From: Eretmocerus hayati
Taxonomy: Eukaryota; Arthropoda; Insecta; Hymenoptera; Aphelinidae
Direction: 5' to 3'
Length of the DNA stretch: 64,000 nt
NCBI GenBank assembly: GCA_029851415.1
Contig: CM056741.1
Location: forward strand, 175,939,021 to 176,003,020
Both the position numbers and the translations under genes were made by a program. The notes beneath the pieces are model-generated. The model did no database searches. It had not been told where the DNA came from and saw only the letters and a program-made list of their open reading frames with translations. Numbering within the stretch: the first letter of the stretch is position 1; every line of letters starts with the position of its first letter. Positions 25,092 to 36,700 of the stretch are shown one piece after another.

Positions 25092-25726
25092 AGCACGGGC
25101 CCAAAGTCATTGACTTGCGACAGAATAGAACACCAATAGCAGAGTTGCCAAATCTGATGAATCCGCAGAATCGCTCGGACCGGACCAGAGAAATAAGCTG
25201 AAAAGCTAAAAAAGCAGTAAAAGCCGAGTGGCACTTTTGGCAGTCGTCAAGCAGTGTGCACGCAATCGTAAAACAAGACTTTGCTGTGTATTATTTACAA
25301 TAAAAATTCTCGAAAAGTACCGGATTACACTGCTAGTTTTCAGATCTGCTGTGCCATATATATATAGTTTCAAGTTTCTACAGTGTTCAGAGTGTTCAGT
25401 CTCACTGCGTGGGTGTCGTGTAGTTCAAGAAAGGTTACTTGGTGTCAGTGAATTTGTACCTTTTCTGTCAATTATACACCACCCAGTATTGTTGATCCAT
25501 AAAGTAGCTAAGTTCTATAGGTGTGTCAACAGAGACCAGTGTTCTGGCTGTCAATTTCAACTCATGTTGAGTAAGAACAGATATTTCTGCAAGTGTCATT
25601 CATATTTGTAAATACACCCTTTTGAATGCATAATAACAAGCTAATGTACAGGTGTGATCATTTTAGGTATAATATAGGCGCAGATAGGTGTGACAGTTTT
25701 GTAAGTACCTCAAAGTATTCTGGGTG
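25092..25726. promoter_or_regulatory. Importin-13 upstream region
   Basis: The region between the end of the inverted-repeat block and the importin-13 start. It begins with AGCACG (right copy of the putative target duplication, 25092-25097) and contains AGCAGAGTTGCCA at 25138-25150, shared with the C1orf50 side. The rest should hold the transcription start and 5' UTR. An open frame at 25228-25611 has no recognisable relative and is probably untranslated leader. Confidence 0.5.
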
Positions 25727-28700
25727 ATGGATCATGCAACGGCTGTTGAAGAGGCAGTAAAAAAATTCTATCTTTCTGGTGATAATGAAGTACATGCATG
25801 GCTGCTTCAAGCCCAGGCCTCACAAGAGGCCTGGACTTTTGTATGGCAGCTGTTGGATTCATCAAAGGTAATTTTCATATAAATATAATTTTTATGTGAA
25901 TATATTTGGCTACAATATTCTTCAGTTCATTACAATCCAAGTCAATAACATTTTTTCAGCCCGCCGAAGTGCAATATTTTGCTGCAACAACATTGCATTC
26001 AAAGATTTCCAAACAGTGGGAAGAAGTGCCAAAATCAGAGTATTTAGATTTACAGAGTCGCATATTGAATCTTCTAAAGAGTCCCCATACTTCCAATGTT
26101 GCGTTGTCAAGGCTGTGTCAATCAGTGAGTACTTTGATATCAATCTTTGTTGAAACAGACCTCAGAGTTTTGAAGTAATGACAATATTTTTTCAAATTAT
26201 AGTTGGCTGCATACATGGCCAATTATAGTATATCACAAAAAAGTCAGAACAAAGAAAAATGTATGGTTGAAGAACTAGTGGAAGTCCTTCCATTTAACTC
26301 ATCTGAAACTGTTAGTCTTCTTGTGCGTGTATTAGAAGCTATTGCCAGAGAGGTAAGTGTTGCATACTCATGAGCAGTGTTGCTGTAAGTTTAGTCTTAG
26401 CAGTAGAGTAATTGAGTGACTTTTTTTTAATAATTTTTCTGCAAGGATGCAGTGTAGCAAATTATATATCAGATCTATTTCAGTTTACAAATTTCATTTC
26501 TCAGTCTTTTTTTTGCAATCATGTCAATGTTTTTGATCAAATAGTGCTGAACTCTCTTATCAATAACTCGCTCTTCTTTTTCTATGTAATTAAGTTGATA
26601 ACTAATCTTTTCAGTTTGATAGAAGGAGCACAAAGCAGTTGAAATTGGGAGAGAGTGTCCTTGTGAACTGGCAAAAAGTATCGTGGATTCTTGAGCAGAT
26701 TTTCCTTACTTGTAGTCAGATGAATGATGACACCAGTAATGCATTGTACTTGTCTAGTATAGAATGCACAGTATCGTGGTTGAAACTTGGTCCACTGCCC
26801 CTTGACACAATTGGTAGAATAATTCCTCACTTATTAGCAGCTGCTGCCCGATATCTTCCGAATCGGTAAACTACAACTCAATTTGATTTTTGTGAAAAAA
26901 TTTTCCATCCCTCTCATCATTTACACCTTTCTCCCACCTGTGACGTCGTTCAATCGTTATGTTTAAACATTCGTCATACATTAGAATACAGTTTTGAATT
27001 GATTCTGAAATTTGTAATTTTTTACAGTGATGAATTCGAGTTTGAAAGCTCTCAAGGCATAGAATCAGTGCAGGAGTGTTTGACAATGGTTGTCACCCAT
27101 GCAGAACTGTACAAAAGGCCTCAGTTATTCTGGGAGTGGGCCAAAAGCTTAATTTGCATGGTGAAAGAACAAGGGGCTCATCATTATTACGAAATTTTGA
27201 CTGCATTTGGTGAAGCTCACAGCCGCACCCTTCTACTTGCAATATCGAACTGTGAGACTATGAATGAGGAACAAAAGTGGACTGCTCAACAGCTAATAGA
27301 ATTTTTATTAGAGTGCTCAGAACAAGACGGAAGGTACCCCATAGATGAAAAGAGAAGCTGCATCCCTTTCAGCTTTTGGTTTGCACTCCAGGATGACGTC
27401 AACATGTTAGATCCACCCCTTGACAGACAGGCTGTGTTTGCTCTCAAGCCTATTTATGCGCGGTTGACTCAAGCTCTATTAAGAAAATCAACTCTACCAT
27501 CGTCATCTAGTGAAGCGGGTTCGTCCGATGATCGAGAATTATTTCGATGTTACAGGTAAGATAAGAATAGATTGCATATTCACTGAAGGTGGTTTATTCT
27601 TTTTGATTCATTTGTATGTATCAGTGACTAAGAATTATTATAAATGTAAATTGTTAATATTATGTCATTTCACATGCGTTCCACGTACTAAAATATTCTT
27701 TTGAAATTTCAGACAAGATGTATCAGACACGTTGACATACTGCTACAATGTTTTACATGAAGATTTGCTGATACTCTTAGGCCAGAGACTTAGTCAAACG
27801 CACGATGATGTCTCGAAATGGCCTCACGTAGAATCGACTATTCATGCTTTCAAGGCAGTTTGTGATTGTGTGGGTAGTCAAGAGTCTCATTACGTTCCGG
27901 CAATAATGGACTTGATGTTTTCACACATTCCTTACGATGTTTATCCGAAAGAAGTAAGTTTACATCGTGATTAAAAGCTATTCAAAATGAGTTATCAGAA
28001 TCTCTGCTGTGTCTTACTCTAACCAAGCTCTACTCCATGTATTTGTTGCAAAAATTGGAACAAACTGAAAATCTAAATCATTCGCGAAAAAAATTTTCGC
28101 TTTTTCTCTTGCTATTTTGAAAATATTATGTGGCGATTTTTTTGCTTATCCAAAAACGAAAATTTAAACACTATCTTTCCTCAATACGGTTTCATATGTT
28201 ACTTGATCTCATTATGTTTCCTCTAGGTATTGTGTTGCGCTTGTTCAGCGGTCCGAGACTGGGCTGAGTGGATCGGTCAGCATCCAGATCCTTGGCTAGC
28301 CCGTTCGATGCAGCTAATTGAAATTGGTATTACGAGTGGTCCCGTAAGTGCACCGGCCGCAGGCATGGCTCTGAAAGACGTCGCTCGTGAGTGCGAACCA
28401 CATCTCGCACCTCTTGCACCTTCGATCCTCGAGACAATCGGTCGGAGCTTGGAAAACGTCACTCCCGGTGGAGGCGAGGGACTTAGACTTATGTATGCAG
28501 CGGGTAAACTACTCAATGCGTTGAACGATCAGCCAGAACTCCAGATGAAGCATCTTGAGGCTACCATAGGACAGAGTGTACTCAAGTTGAATCAATATCT
28601 GCAAATGCCCGTTGAGCAGAGTCAACAAGCTGTCGTTAATCATCTCAAAATGATTACGATGTTCTTTACGACGCTCGAGGGGCCCATCGGTAATGCCGTA

Positions 28701-31700
28701 CTTGATGCGCTGTTGCCCATTTTTCAAGGGGTAAGTGACTATATGATAGACTTTTATGTGATGATTAAGCCTTTCAAACTTTTTGGGTAATCGGTCAAGT
28801 TCTCTCAAATCTATTCCGCGTCATCCACAGAATTATGATTTAAAATTTTTGAAAAAAGCTCCACGTGTTCTAGACAATTTGATAAGTATTTTAATGGCTT
28901 TCCTCTCAAAAAACTCGGCACCATCTTGTACAGAGCAGATTCGCGGTATACTGTTGAATCACAGGGCAATGAAGCAGTCCTGAAAAGATCGATAACAAAA
29001 TCGCGTGCAAAATCGTCATCTTTTTATCTTTTTTCTCTTTTGCATCAGATCGTGAATCATCCAGAATGGGGCAGAGAACCAAACACACTTGAGGCTATGC
29101 ACAAGTGCGCTCAGAAGTCTCTTGCTTCACTCACACAACCGGAAACCGAAGCCAAACCGCTTTTGGAAATGCTAAGTGTATCATATAGGAGGCACGCCCA
29201 TCCAGCTGCTCTCGATTTTCTAAAGCAACTGGTATTGCTTTTTGGTCGTGATCCAAGCAACATGATTGGACCAGTACTTGCCGAAGTGAGCGGGCTCACA
29301 TTGCAGGGTGTTGCAGCTTGCAGAAATGCAAATGCGAGCTTGTCTGAGCTTTCGGAACTGCTTGATGCTTATCTCGGACTCCTCGCGCAGATATGCAAGA
29401 AGAATGCTAGATTACTTCTCCAGATGCCCGAACAATTGCCTGATATGCTTCACTGCGGTGAGTTCTGACTTCATTTCTATATTTTCTATTCGTAAATACT
29501 TATAATTTGTTTTGTAAGTGGTGGTCATTCGATGTATACATTGGTATGGTTTATTTTTTGCATTGGTGTAAATGAAAGCTCGAATGCTTTGCAGATAATA
29601 TCTCACGCGAAACAACCATATCTCATGAGAGGACAAACTGAAATTTCCCATGTATGGTTGAAAATTGGGTGGAAAGAAACACCTCTGCAAGTAGCTTCTG
29701 TGCGTCTTTGATAATTTTTTTTTTACATTCCTTATTCGTTTGTAAACGAAAAAATCCTTGTTTAGCCCAATTTAGTATCTTTGATGTCTTTGAGTTCAAT
29801 TCCGCTTTCTTCATCACAAATCAAGATACATCAGCTTCCGGAGCAAGTTCAAATCCATGTCAATTTCAGCGTCCTTGTGTACGGGAATTGACTGTTATAC
29901 GATTTGACAAATTATTCGTTGGATGCGCAACAGGTGAATCAGGGGTTCGCGAGGGTAGTCTTTTCCACAAGGTTGTTGAACAGCTCAACCTTGCGGTCTT
30001 GATATGAAACTCACAAAACTCCTCTTTTCCAATATTGAGCTGGTGTTTCTTTTTTCAATTTGCCCCACGCAAAACTTCTCCATTACTGTTCATTCTATGA
30101 CTCAGCAAACCGGAGAGGAAAATTGCAAAAATTTCAAGTTATTAAATTTGTGATCTGAAGTTTTCATTTTATCTGAGAGATTCAAGAATCATGCAATGCC
30201 AGTCAATTGAATTCACCCTTCACATACTCTTCCATAATTACCCATAATTGTGCGTACGAGTATGAAATTGCTTGTCGCCTCTAAACACCGTGTGTTGATT
30301 GGAGTAACCAAGCAACTTCAACCGGCTTCTTAACCATGCGAAACGAATCAATAAATTAGTCGTGCCGGTGTATCTCTTACTTGAACAGTGCGTGCTCCAT
30401 CTCGTTTTTTCAAACTCCTATCAAATTTTTTTTTAAAAGAAAGATAAAAAAGTAAACTTGTTAAAAATGGCTAGCAAAGGCGGTAAAAATTCAAAGAAAA
30501 AAGATAGCGCGGTGGACATAACGAAAATGTCGAAGGAGCAGCTGCAAGTGTACGCTGCAAAACTGCTCGAAGAAATCGAGCGTGAACGAGAGGAGAGAAA
30601 TTATTTCCAAATAGAACGAGACAACATGCAGACTTTTTGGGACATCACTCGTCAACAGTTGAAAGAATCTAAAACCCTCAATAGAGTTTACCAAAAAGAA
30701 GCTCAAGACTATACAAAAAAGACGGAGCAAGATAGACTTGCTAACCGCAAGAAGATGGCTCATTTGGTGCATTCGTATCAAATCGAAGCTTCTAACAACA
30801 ACATAGAGCACTTAGTTTCTTTGTGCAGATTTCAAAATGAGTACCACAAAAGAAAGGCTGAAATTATCGAAAATAATAGAAACAAGTTGAAGATAGAGAA
30901 CGAGGCCAATGTTGCGAGCTTGCAGCAAAATATGGAATTAAAATTGGAGCATGCTGCAGCTATTGAAAAGATGAAGAACGAAATGAGACAGGACAAGATT
31001 GATATGATGTTGAATTATGACGACAGGGTTCAGGCATACATGAAAAATTTCTCGCTGAAACATAATATGGAGATTATGGAAGTTGAGGAAAGGAAGAATG
31101 AGCACGTCGACAAGCTTGTAAAGGAGCACGAAATCGCTTACCAAGAGCTAAAATCATTTTATAATAATATTTTGCAAAATAATCTATCTGTTATTGAGAG
31201 CTTGAAGAAAAAATTCACGTTGATGAAAAAGAATGAAATGAGAATGATGAATCAACTGAAGAATTGCAGGGCGGAATGCCAAAGCTAAATTACGCTTTAC
31301 GAGACTCGTTGGAAGATTAATTTGTCCATTGTTAAGGTGCTTAGTTGAGTGGTTCTATAAATTCTGATACAAATCTTCTACACCTTCCCTGAGTCTCGAG
31401 GAATAATAAAAATACTACCTTTTTCAGGAATGGCATGCCTAACTCTGCCAGAGCCAAGCACAGTGAAAGCGGCCGGAAGCTTTTTGACACATGCCATAAC
31501 TCAAAGCCCACATTTGCAGACTTTTATTCAACCCATTGGTCAAGATCTAGTCGGTGTGATTCTGCAGTGCGTAGGTAAGAAGAAAATTGATCATGACCAT
31601 CCGATCGATATCAAATTTTTGCAAAAAACATTCGAGAAATTATTTTATTACATTTTCATTTCATTACAGTCAAGATAGCCCGGGAAGAGGTGACCCCGGG

Positions 31701-32417
31701 AAGCAGGTTTTTTTGCAGTAAGGGCCTCCTTGCATCCAGAAATGGTGGAATATTGATATACTCGATCAATTTTTCACCGTTTTCGTCGTGGGCGCATAAA
31801 GAGGCCCCTGAAGCAGGAAAATCGGTTTCCCCGGGTCATTTTCTTCCCGGGCTATCTTGACTGTAATTTCATTTCACCATTTTCAAATATTTTCTTAATG
31901 AACTCAATTTGTTAAAATCTTTATCAGTATTCAATAATCATGAGTCATCATCTTCAAATTTGCATACTCTCAAAATTATTTTAGATTTTGTCATTTTACC
32001 TATTGCGAAATATTGAGTGGAAAGTTTCAGTCACAAGTCAATGCCGATGTCCTAACATGAAATAACTATCTTCATACTACGTATTGTAGAAAAAATATTA
32101 TCTCAGTTACTGCACCGAGTACCATTGTAATATTACACGACAAAATTTTCTAAAAAAAATTTCTAGGAGGAATTGCACCGTCGAATAATCTTGAACCATA
32201 TGCAGAAGTCCTACTTGCATTGAACAAGACTTGCCCAGAGTGGACGAGTCAATGGTTGAAGGCTGCTTTGATTGACAACAGCGAGTCAGCTGAAGCACGA
32301 GCTCAGAAAGATAGCTTCACGCAGGACGTGTTGCGTGAGCGAACCAACAAACGTCGTCTATGCGAGAGACTCAGAGACTTCAGCTTACAGTGCAGGCAGG
32401 CTAGAGTAGGCTTGTGA
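25727..32417 (+). CDS. IPO13: Importin-13, karyopherin-beta family (Drosophila cadmus)
   Basis: Bidirectional karyopherin. Family members import Mago-Y14 and UBC9 and export eIF1A, binding RanGTP through the N-terminal HEAT repeats. Ten exons join in phase: 25727-25867, 25960-26124, 26203-26352, 26615-26865, 27028-27555, 27713-27953, 28227-28730, 29049-29457, 31428-31574, 32167-32417; 928 residues against 963 in human. Diagnostic stretches are WLLQAQASQEAWTFVWQLL and EVQYFAATTLHSKIS near the N-terminus, FWFALQDDV and YRQDVSDTL in the middle, and the C-terminal LNKTCPEW ... KDSFTQDVLRERTNKRR, which separates importin-13 from transportin-3. The ATG at 25727 is the first in-frame start and gives the expected leader. 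Intron 8 (29458-31427) holds a separate DRC4-like gene on the same strand; intron 9 holds a MITE. An AATAAA lies at 32473. Confidence 0.96.
30467..31288 (+). CDS. Intronless N-terminal DRC4/GAS8-like coiled-coil protein nested in IPO13 intron 8
   Basis: DRC4/GAS8 is a subunit of the nexin-dynein regulatory complex of motile axonemes. This 273-codon open frame starts at AAAATGG (30467) with a lysine-rich leader. It carries the family signature DREREERNYFQ-type block (here EREREERNYFQIERDNM), then a long coiled coil, and EVEERKNEHVD with YNNILQNNLSVIESLK, which align with the middle of DRC4. The stop falls where the vertebrate protein (about 480 residues) continues for another 190 or so, so the C-terminal half is absent. 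There are no introns, and no poly-A tract or target duplication was noted. It may be a retrocopy, a domain-limited paralogue, or the first exon of a gene whose other exons I failed to see. The intact frame over 820 bp argues against a dead pseudogene. Confidence 0.85.
   Translation: MASKGGKNSKKKDSAVDITKMSKEQLQVYAAKLLEEIEREREERNYFQIERDNMQTFWDITRQQLKESKTLNRVYQKEAQDYTKKTEQDRLANRKKMAHLVHSYQIEASNNNIEHLVSLCRFQNEYHKRKAEIIENNRNKLKIENEANVASLQQNMELKLEHAAAIEKMKNEMRQDKIDMMLNYDDRVQAYMKNFSLKHNMEIMEVEERKNEHVDKLVKEHEIAYQELKSFYNNILQNNLSVIESLKKKFTLMKKNEMRMMNQLKNCRAECQS
31664..31866. mobile_element. 203-bp MITE with 10-bp target duplication in IPO13 intron 9
   Basis: The ends are TTACAGTCAAGATAGCCCGG and its complement. 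The direct repeat TTTCATTTCA flanks it at 31654-31663 and 31867-31876. A duplication of 9-10 bp is typical of Mutator-like elements, so that is the likely family. It carries no coding capacity. Confidence 0.85.
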
Positions 32418-33707
32418 AATTTCTCTTGGACTTCCATTCGCTGTATATAATCATTATTCATCTAGCTGCGAGAATAAAATGCAATGCTTCCTCCAAAATC
32501 ATCCAAAATGTTGGTCGGAGCTGTAAAGTCAATAGCGATTTGTCGCCGTGATGCCATTTGTGAGAGCCAACGTGAATGATTTTTGTGTGCCACTAAGAGA
32601 TTCGTACTGCTGTAGAGCTTTGCGCACTCTAAGATAAAACTAGATTTCTTAGTGTAGCCGTATCTGTTTCAGACTTAATTTTTAGCAGAATAATTTCCTC
32701 GAGTGGAGTTTTATTATCCGCATTTTTGCTTGAAATTTGAAATATGCAACGCGAATGTAAGCTTGAATGAGTGTCTTGAGCTGATCGACATTTTTCAGGC
32801 ATTTTCAACTCAAATATCAATTTTACTATGTATGACGGTGTCAAACTCAACGTGATCTTGTAGATTAGAAGAAAATGAAAGTTCAGTTCCAATTTAATTT
32901 TGCAAAATGTAATGCTCACCATGTGATCTTTTCTCATGGATTTTTCCGACTTTAGTCATCTCTGTCAAACGAATGTGAGCTGATATGTTTGTAAAAGTTG
33001 TGTTGTCTCGAGCAAAAATGAGATTGTGTATTTTTCAATTTCATTTATTCTCTATGAATGTATTTTGCAAATTTACAGAAGCCGATTGTTTCATTATTTT
33101 TCTTGCATATCACTTCAATCATCGTTCCTTAAATTAATGAAGTCCTCAAGACCTTGGTCACAGATATCAACAAATGAGTTTAGGATCAAATGAAAAGTGT
33201 CTTGTGTACATTTTATGTATAAATGAGAAAATTTGATCAGGATTGTACGGACATTTCATTGGAGTTGATTACATATTTCATATAAAAATTGCATAGTACT
33301 GTGTTGAGTATATTGACCAACAAAACGATTCATTTCCATACAATAGTAATATTAAATTAATCCTCGCTGTACAAACCATTGCTTTGATATCTTAGTATAA
33401 AAAGCATTCAATGATTTACAATCTTCTGAATAGATCATTTATACAAAAATAAAATCCATTTTTCTCAGTCATTCTAATCTTATTACGTTAATGAGTCATG
33501 AATGTATTTTTCTCCGTACATTCAAAAGTAGTTGTCAGCAGCTTCATCTACGAAAGAGCTACCAAAAAATTGAAACGCACAATCAAAGTGGAGAAATGAG
33601 TAAAAGTGAACCACTGTAGGGCCCAACACAGATTTTACATTCGCTGATTGATCTCACAGAAAAACATCTACTCGTCGTAATTTTCAATTTCACCCATGAG
33701 GAAATTA
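32418..33707. other. Tail-to-tail region, IPO13 / XRN1
   Basis: Holds both 3' UTRs. AATAAA at 32473-32478 suits IPO13. TTTATT at about 33044 is a candidate XRN1 signal on the minus strand. No coding exon or structured RNA was recognised. Confidence 0.5.
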
Positions 33708-36700
33708 CTACTGCCCGCCATTGGACATGGGAGCTGATTGAAACTTTGCGGCAACTCTGGATCGTCGTTGTTTGACCACTAATTTCTGAGTCTTTTGCTC
33801 GCTCTGATTTTGGTTATTCTCGGCGCTCTCAATTTTACTACTGTTGTTTGTTTTATCTTGTTTTGTTTGCTGGAAGGAAAATTAAGGAATTACAATTTAG
33901 ACTAAGCAATTCGTCCGTTAAATTTTGCCGATGTGTGAGCAGCACTGGGTCAACGCCAAAATTGTCATCGTGAAAGAAAATTCACCACTATGAAAATCTA
34001 TCTCCAAGAAATAGTTGTAGGCTTGATATTTTCGCCGTCATTACACTCCGTAATTTGAGAGTTAACAGACTCATTTGGTGGGGAAAGTGACTGGCGTGAC
34101 AGTGACACACATGCCAAAGAAATCTGTACTTTTAACTCACCTTGACTGCATCGTCTCTTGATTTAGGGCCAGGCTTCTTTTCTGTGCCAATATCTTTCTT
34201 TTCTCCGAGTTGTTGCTGCTGTTGATGCTTGTTCTCAGCAGCAGCCTGCTTTCGCGTCTTCTTCTGAGCTTGGAGTGGCACAAACGGAGTTGTCTTCCTC
34301 AAGATTTGGTGATGCTGCTGGTGTTTTTGTTGCTCAGGTTGCTGTCTCACTTCAGCAAAAGGTGGAGGCTGACGTGGCCTTTCCTGTTGCTGTTGCTGTT
34401 GTTGCTGCTGCTGTGGTATTGGAGCCATAGGCGGAGGTCCTCGTTGAATCGGTGGGTTCCACTGCGGTAACGTTCCGCCACGCTGTTGTTGTTGTTGTTG
34501 TTTTAATTGTTGTATCTGCTGCTGCTGTTGTTGCTGCAATTGTTGTATCTGTTGCTGTTGTTGTTGCTGCTGTTGAGGAAATGCTGACGGCAGTATTGGT
34601 TTAACCCCAGGTGCAGGCAAAGATTGTCTTATTCCAGGAGTGTTGAGCCATTGCGGCAAAGGGTTGGGTATTTGGGGCATTGGTGGCTTTACTGCCATTC
34701 GAGGGGCACTCGGTACTGGCGTGACAGATCCTTGAGGCACTGTCTGAGGCCTCACGGCCGCGACAGGAACAGATGGCCTTTGTTGAGGAGTTGGTGGTTG
34801 AAGTTGAGGCCTCTGTTGAGGTGGCGCCTGAGAGAAAGTTTTGACCTGCATTAGGGGCTGAATCATGGCCGGAATAACCTGAGGTCGTTGCACCGGGAAC
34901 TGATGCTGTTGAGGTTGGTGACGGGGTTGGCTCGTTGGAATATTTCGAGGCTGCAATTGTTGTTGATTTCGCAGACGTGGCAGGACCTCTTGGATATTCA
35001 GTGCCTATGGAAAAGTATTATAGCTATTAATTCTCAAAAATACTGGAAAATCATGGGATATGGTTGCACGAAAGTCACTTTGCATTATGAAGTTCTCTTT
35101 AGCTAACATCTAAATCAAGCAAAGTTACCATGTTAGGAGAACCTTGCCGATATCGCATAGTGTGAAATCACATCAGGGATGGATTTGCGAGATGACAAAC
35201 AATGGAATGATTGGATCACCAATGTCTGTTCTCCGTGCTTCAGTATTTCATTTTTATAAGCTATTAATATATAAGTCTGTATTTTTGAACCAATTGTTGA
35301 GCAATAAAGTGGTGCAGTGATTTTTGGAAAAAAACGAAAGCAGCTCAGGCTCATGATAAAATAGTAAGTGGTGGTGAGTAACTTGTTCGGAGAATGCATT
35401 TATAAGATTATTTATACAAGAGAAAAAATGGCATACTTCGTAGACTTTTTTGGCAGCGCTCTCAGCAGCTTGGCCGTCCGTGGTACAAAATTCACCACAA
35501 AACATCCTCATATCTGGCAAAACAATTTGTGCGGCAACCATCATATCCTTGTTGTGCATGTAGGTATATTTTGGGAATCCTGAACCCAATAACTGGTAGT
35601 ATGACAGCAGTTGTGAACAATACATAATTTTTGTGCTGCTGTTATTCCGAGACTGGCGCGCGAACTGTAGGATCATAGAAAAGTTTCAGTTTTGCTGGTC
35701 TGCATGTTTGATGACTTCAAAAATCCAAAGGAGATAAACTGAGCTTAACTAAATTTCCAATCTTATCGAACACGAAATGTGACCGATTTTGATAGGACAG
35801 ACATATCCATGCACGAAGAAAGGGTCTATCGCTATCGATGAAGTATGCATTCAACTTGTCCAAACTAGGTAGCGATTCTTAAACGAGCTTGGACATGATG
35901 AGATACTCTGATTAATTCATCACCAAAATTTTCATGGATAAACGGTCTATTATTAATGATTACTTTTTGGCGATGGCCAGTTCTTTTTGCATAGAAAGAT
36001 GACGTGAGAACATTTAATGACAATAATAATTGATATCAGATGCGGTTATCTCGAACGCTTACCAAGATGAATGGAATGAGAGAAATTTTTTAAAAATTCA
36101 AGAGGTAAGAAATGATGAATGAAAACGTACGTCAAAGAGTTGTTGGACCAAGGCCGGTGTTTCATTGGTTTTAGGTGGTGCTTGAGGTTGTGGAAACGCC
36201 ACAGGTTTATTTGCTGGTGGCGCTGAAGTAGTAGGCGTTGAAGGTGCTTTGTTGCTTTGCGAACTATCGTCGGGTATTTTCAACATTGCCTTCAAGAAAG
36301 CACTGGGATCTTGAGGCTGTGACATTTTCAAAATTGATAATCATTGCATCCATGTTTCAAAATCAACAATTTCACATTTGATTCTAAAGACGAATGAAAT
36401 GAATATAACTAATAAAAATCAATATATTCCTTGCCATGCAATTGAAATTTGTCTGAATTTAAATTTTGACAGAGGTCAAGGGTAGCAAAGAGTGCAAGGA
36501 AGTATGTGGATGTGAACTATAAGAGCTACTGGTTTTATTTAAAGATCAAATTAACTGAGGTCGTAAATAGAAACTTATGAAGACGGAATGGTCTGAGTAA
36601 GTAAGCATTATTCTATTACCAAGCAGATCTTTCGAAATTTGCGCCAAAAAGAGTCAAGTTATTGGTCATAAAAAATGCTCTATTAGTGCAGGATGAGAGA

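Noticed and set aside
29654..30007. 117-codon frame in importin-13 intron 8 as a gene
   Set aside because: No recognisable family, no start context or splice logic, and ordinary composition for intron sequence.
25727..32417. Transportin-3 as the identity of the karyopherin
   Set aside because: The C-terminal block with RERTNKRR and the N-terminal QAQASQEAW pattern match importin-13, not transportin-3.
34210..34854. Plus-strand leucine/arginine-rich frames
   Set aside because: They are the reverse reading of the XRN1 glutamine-rich exon.
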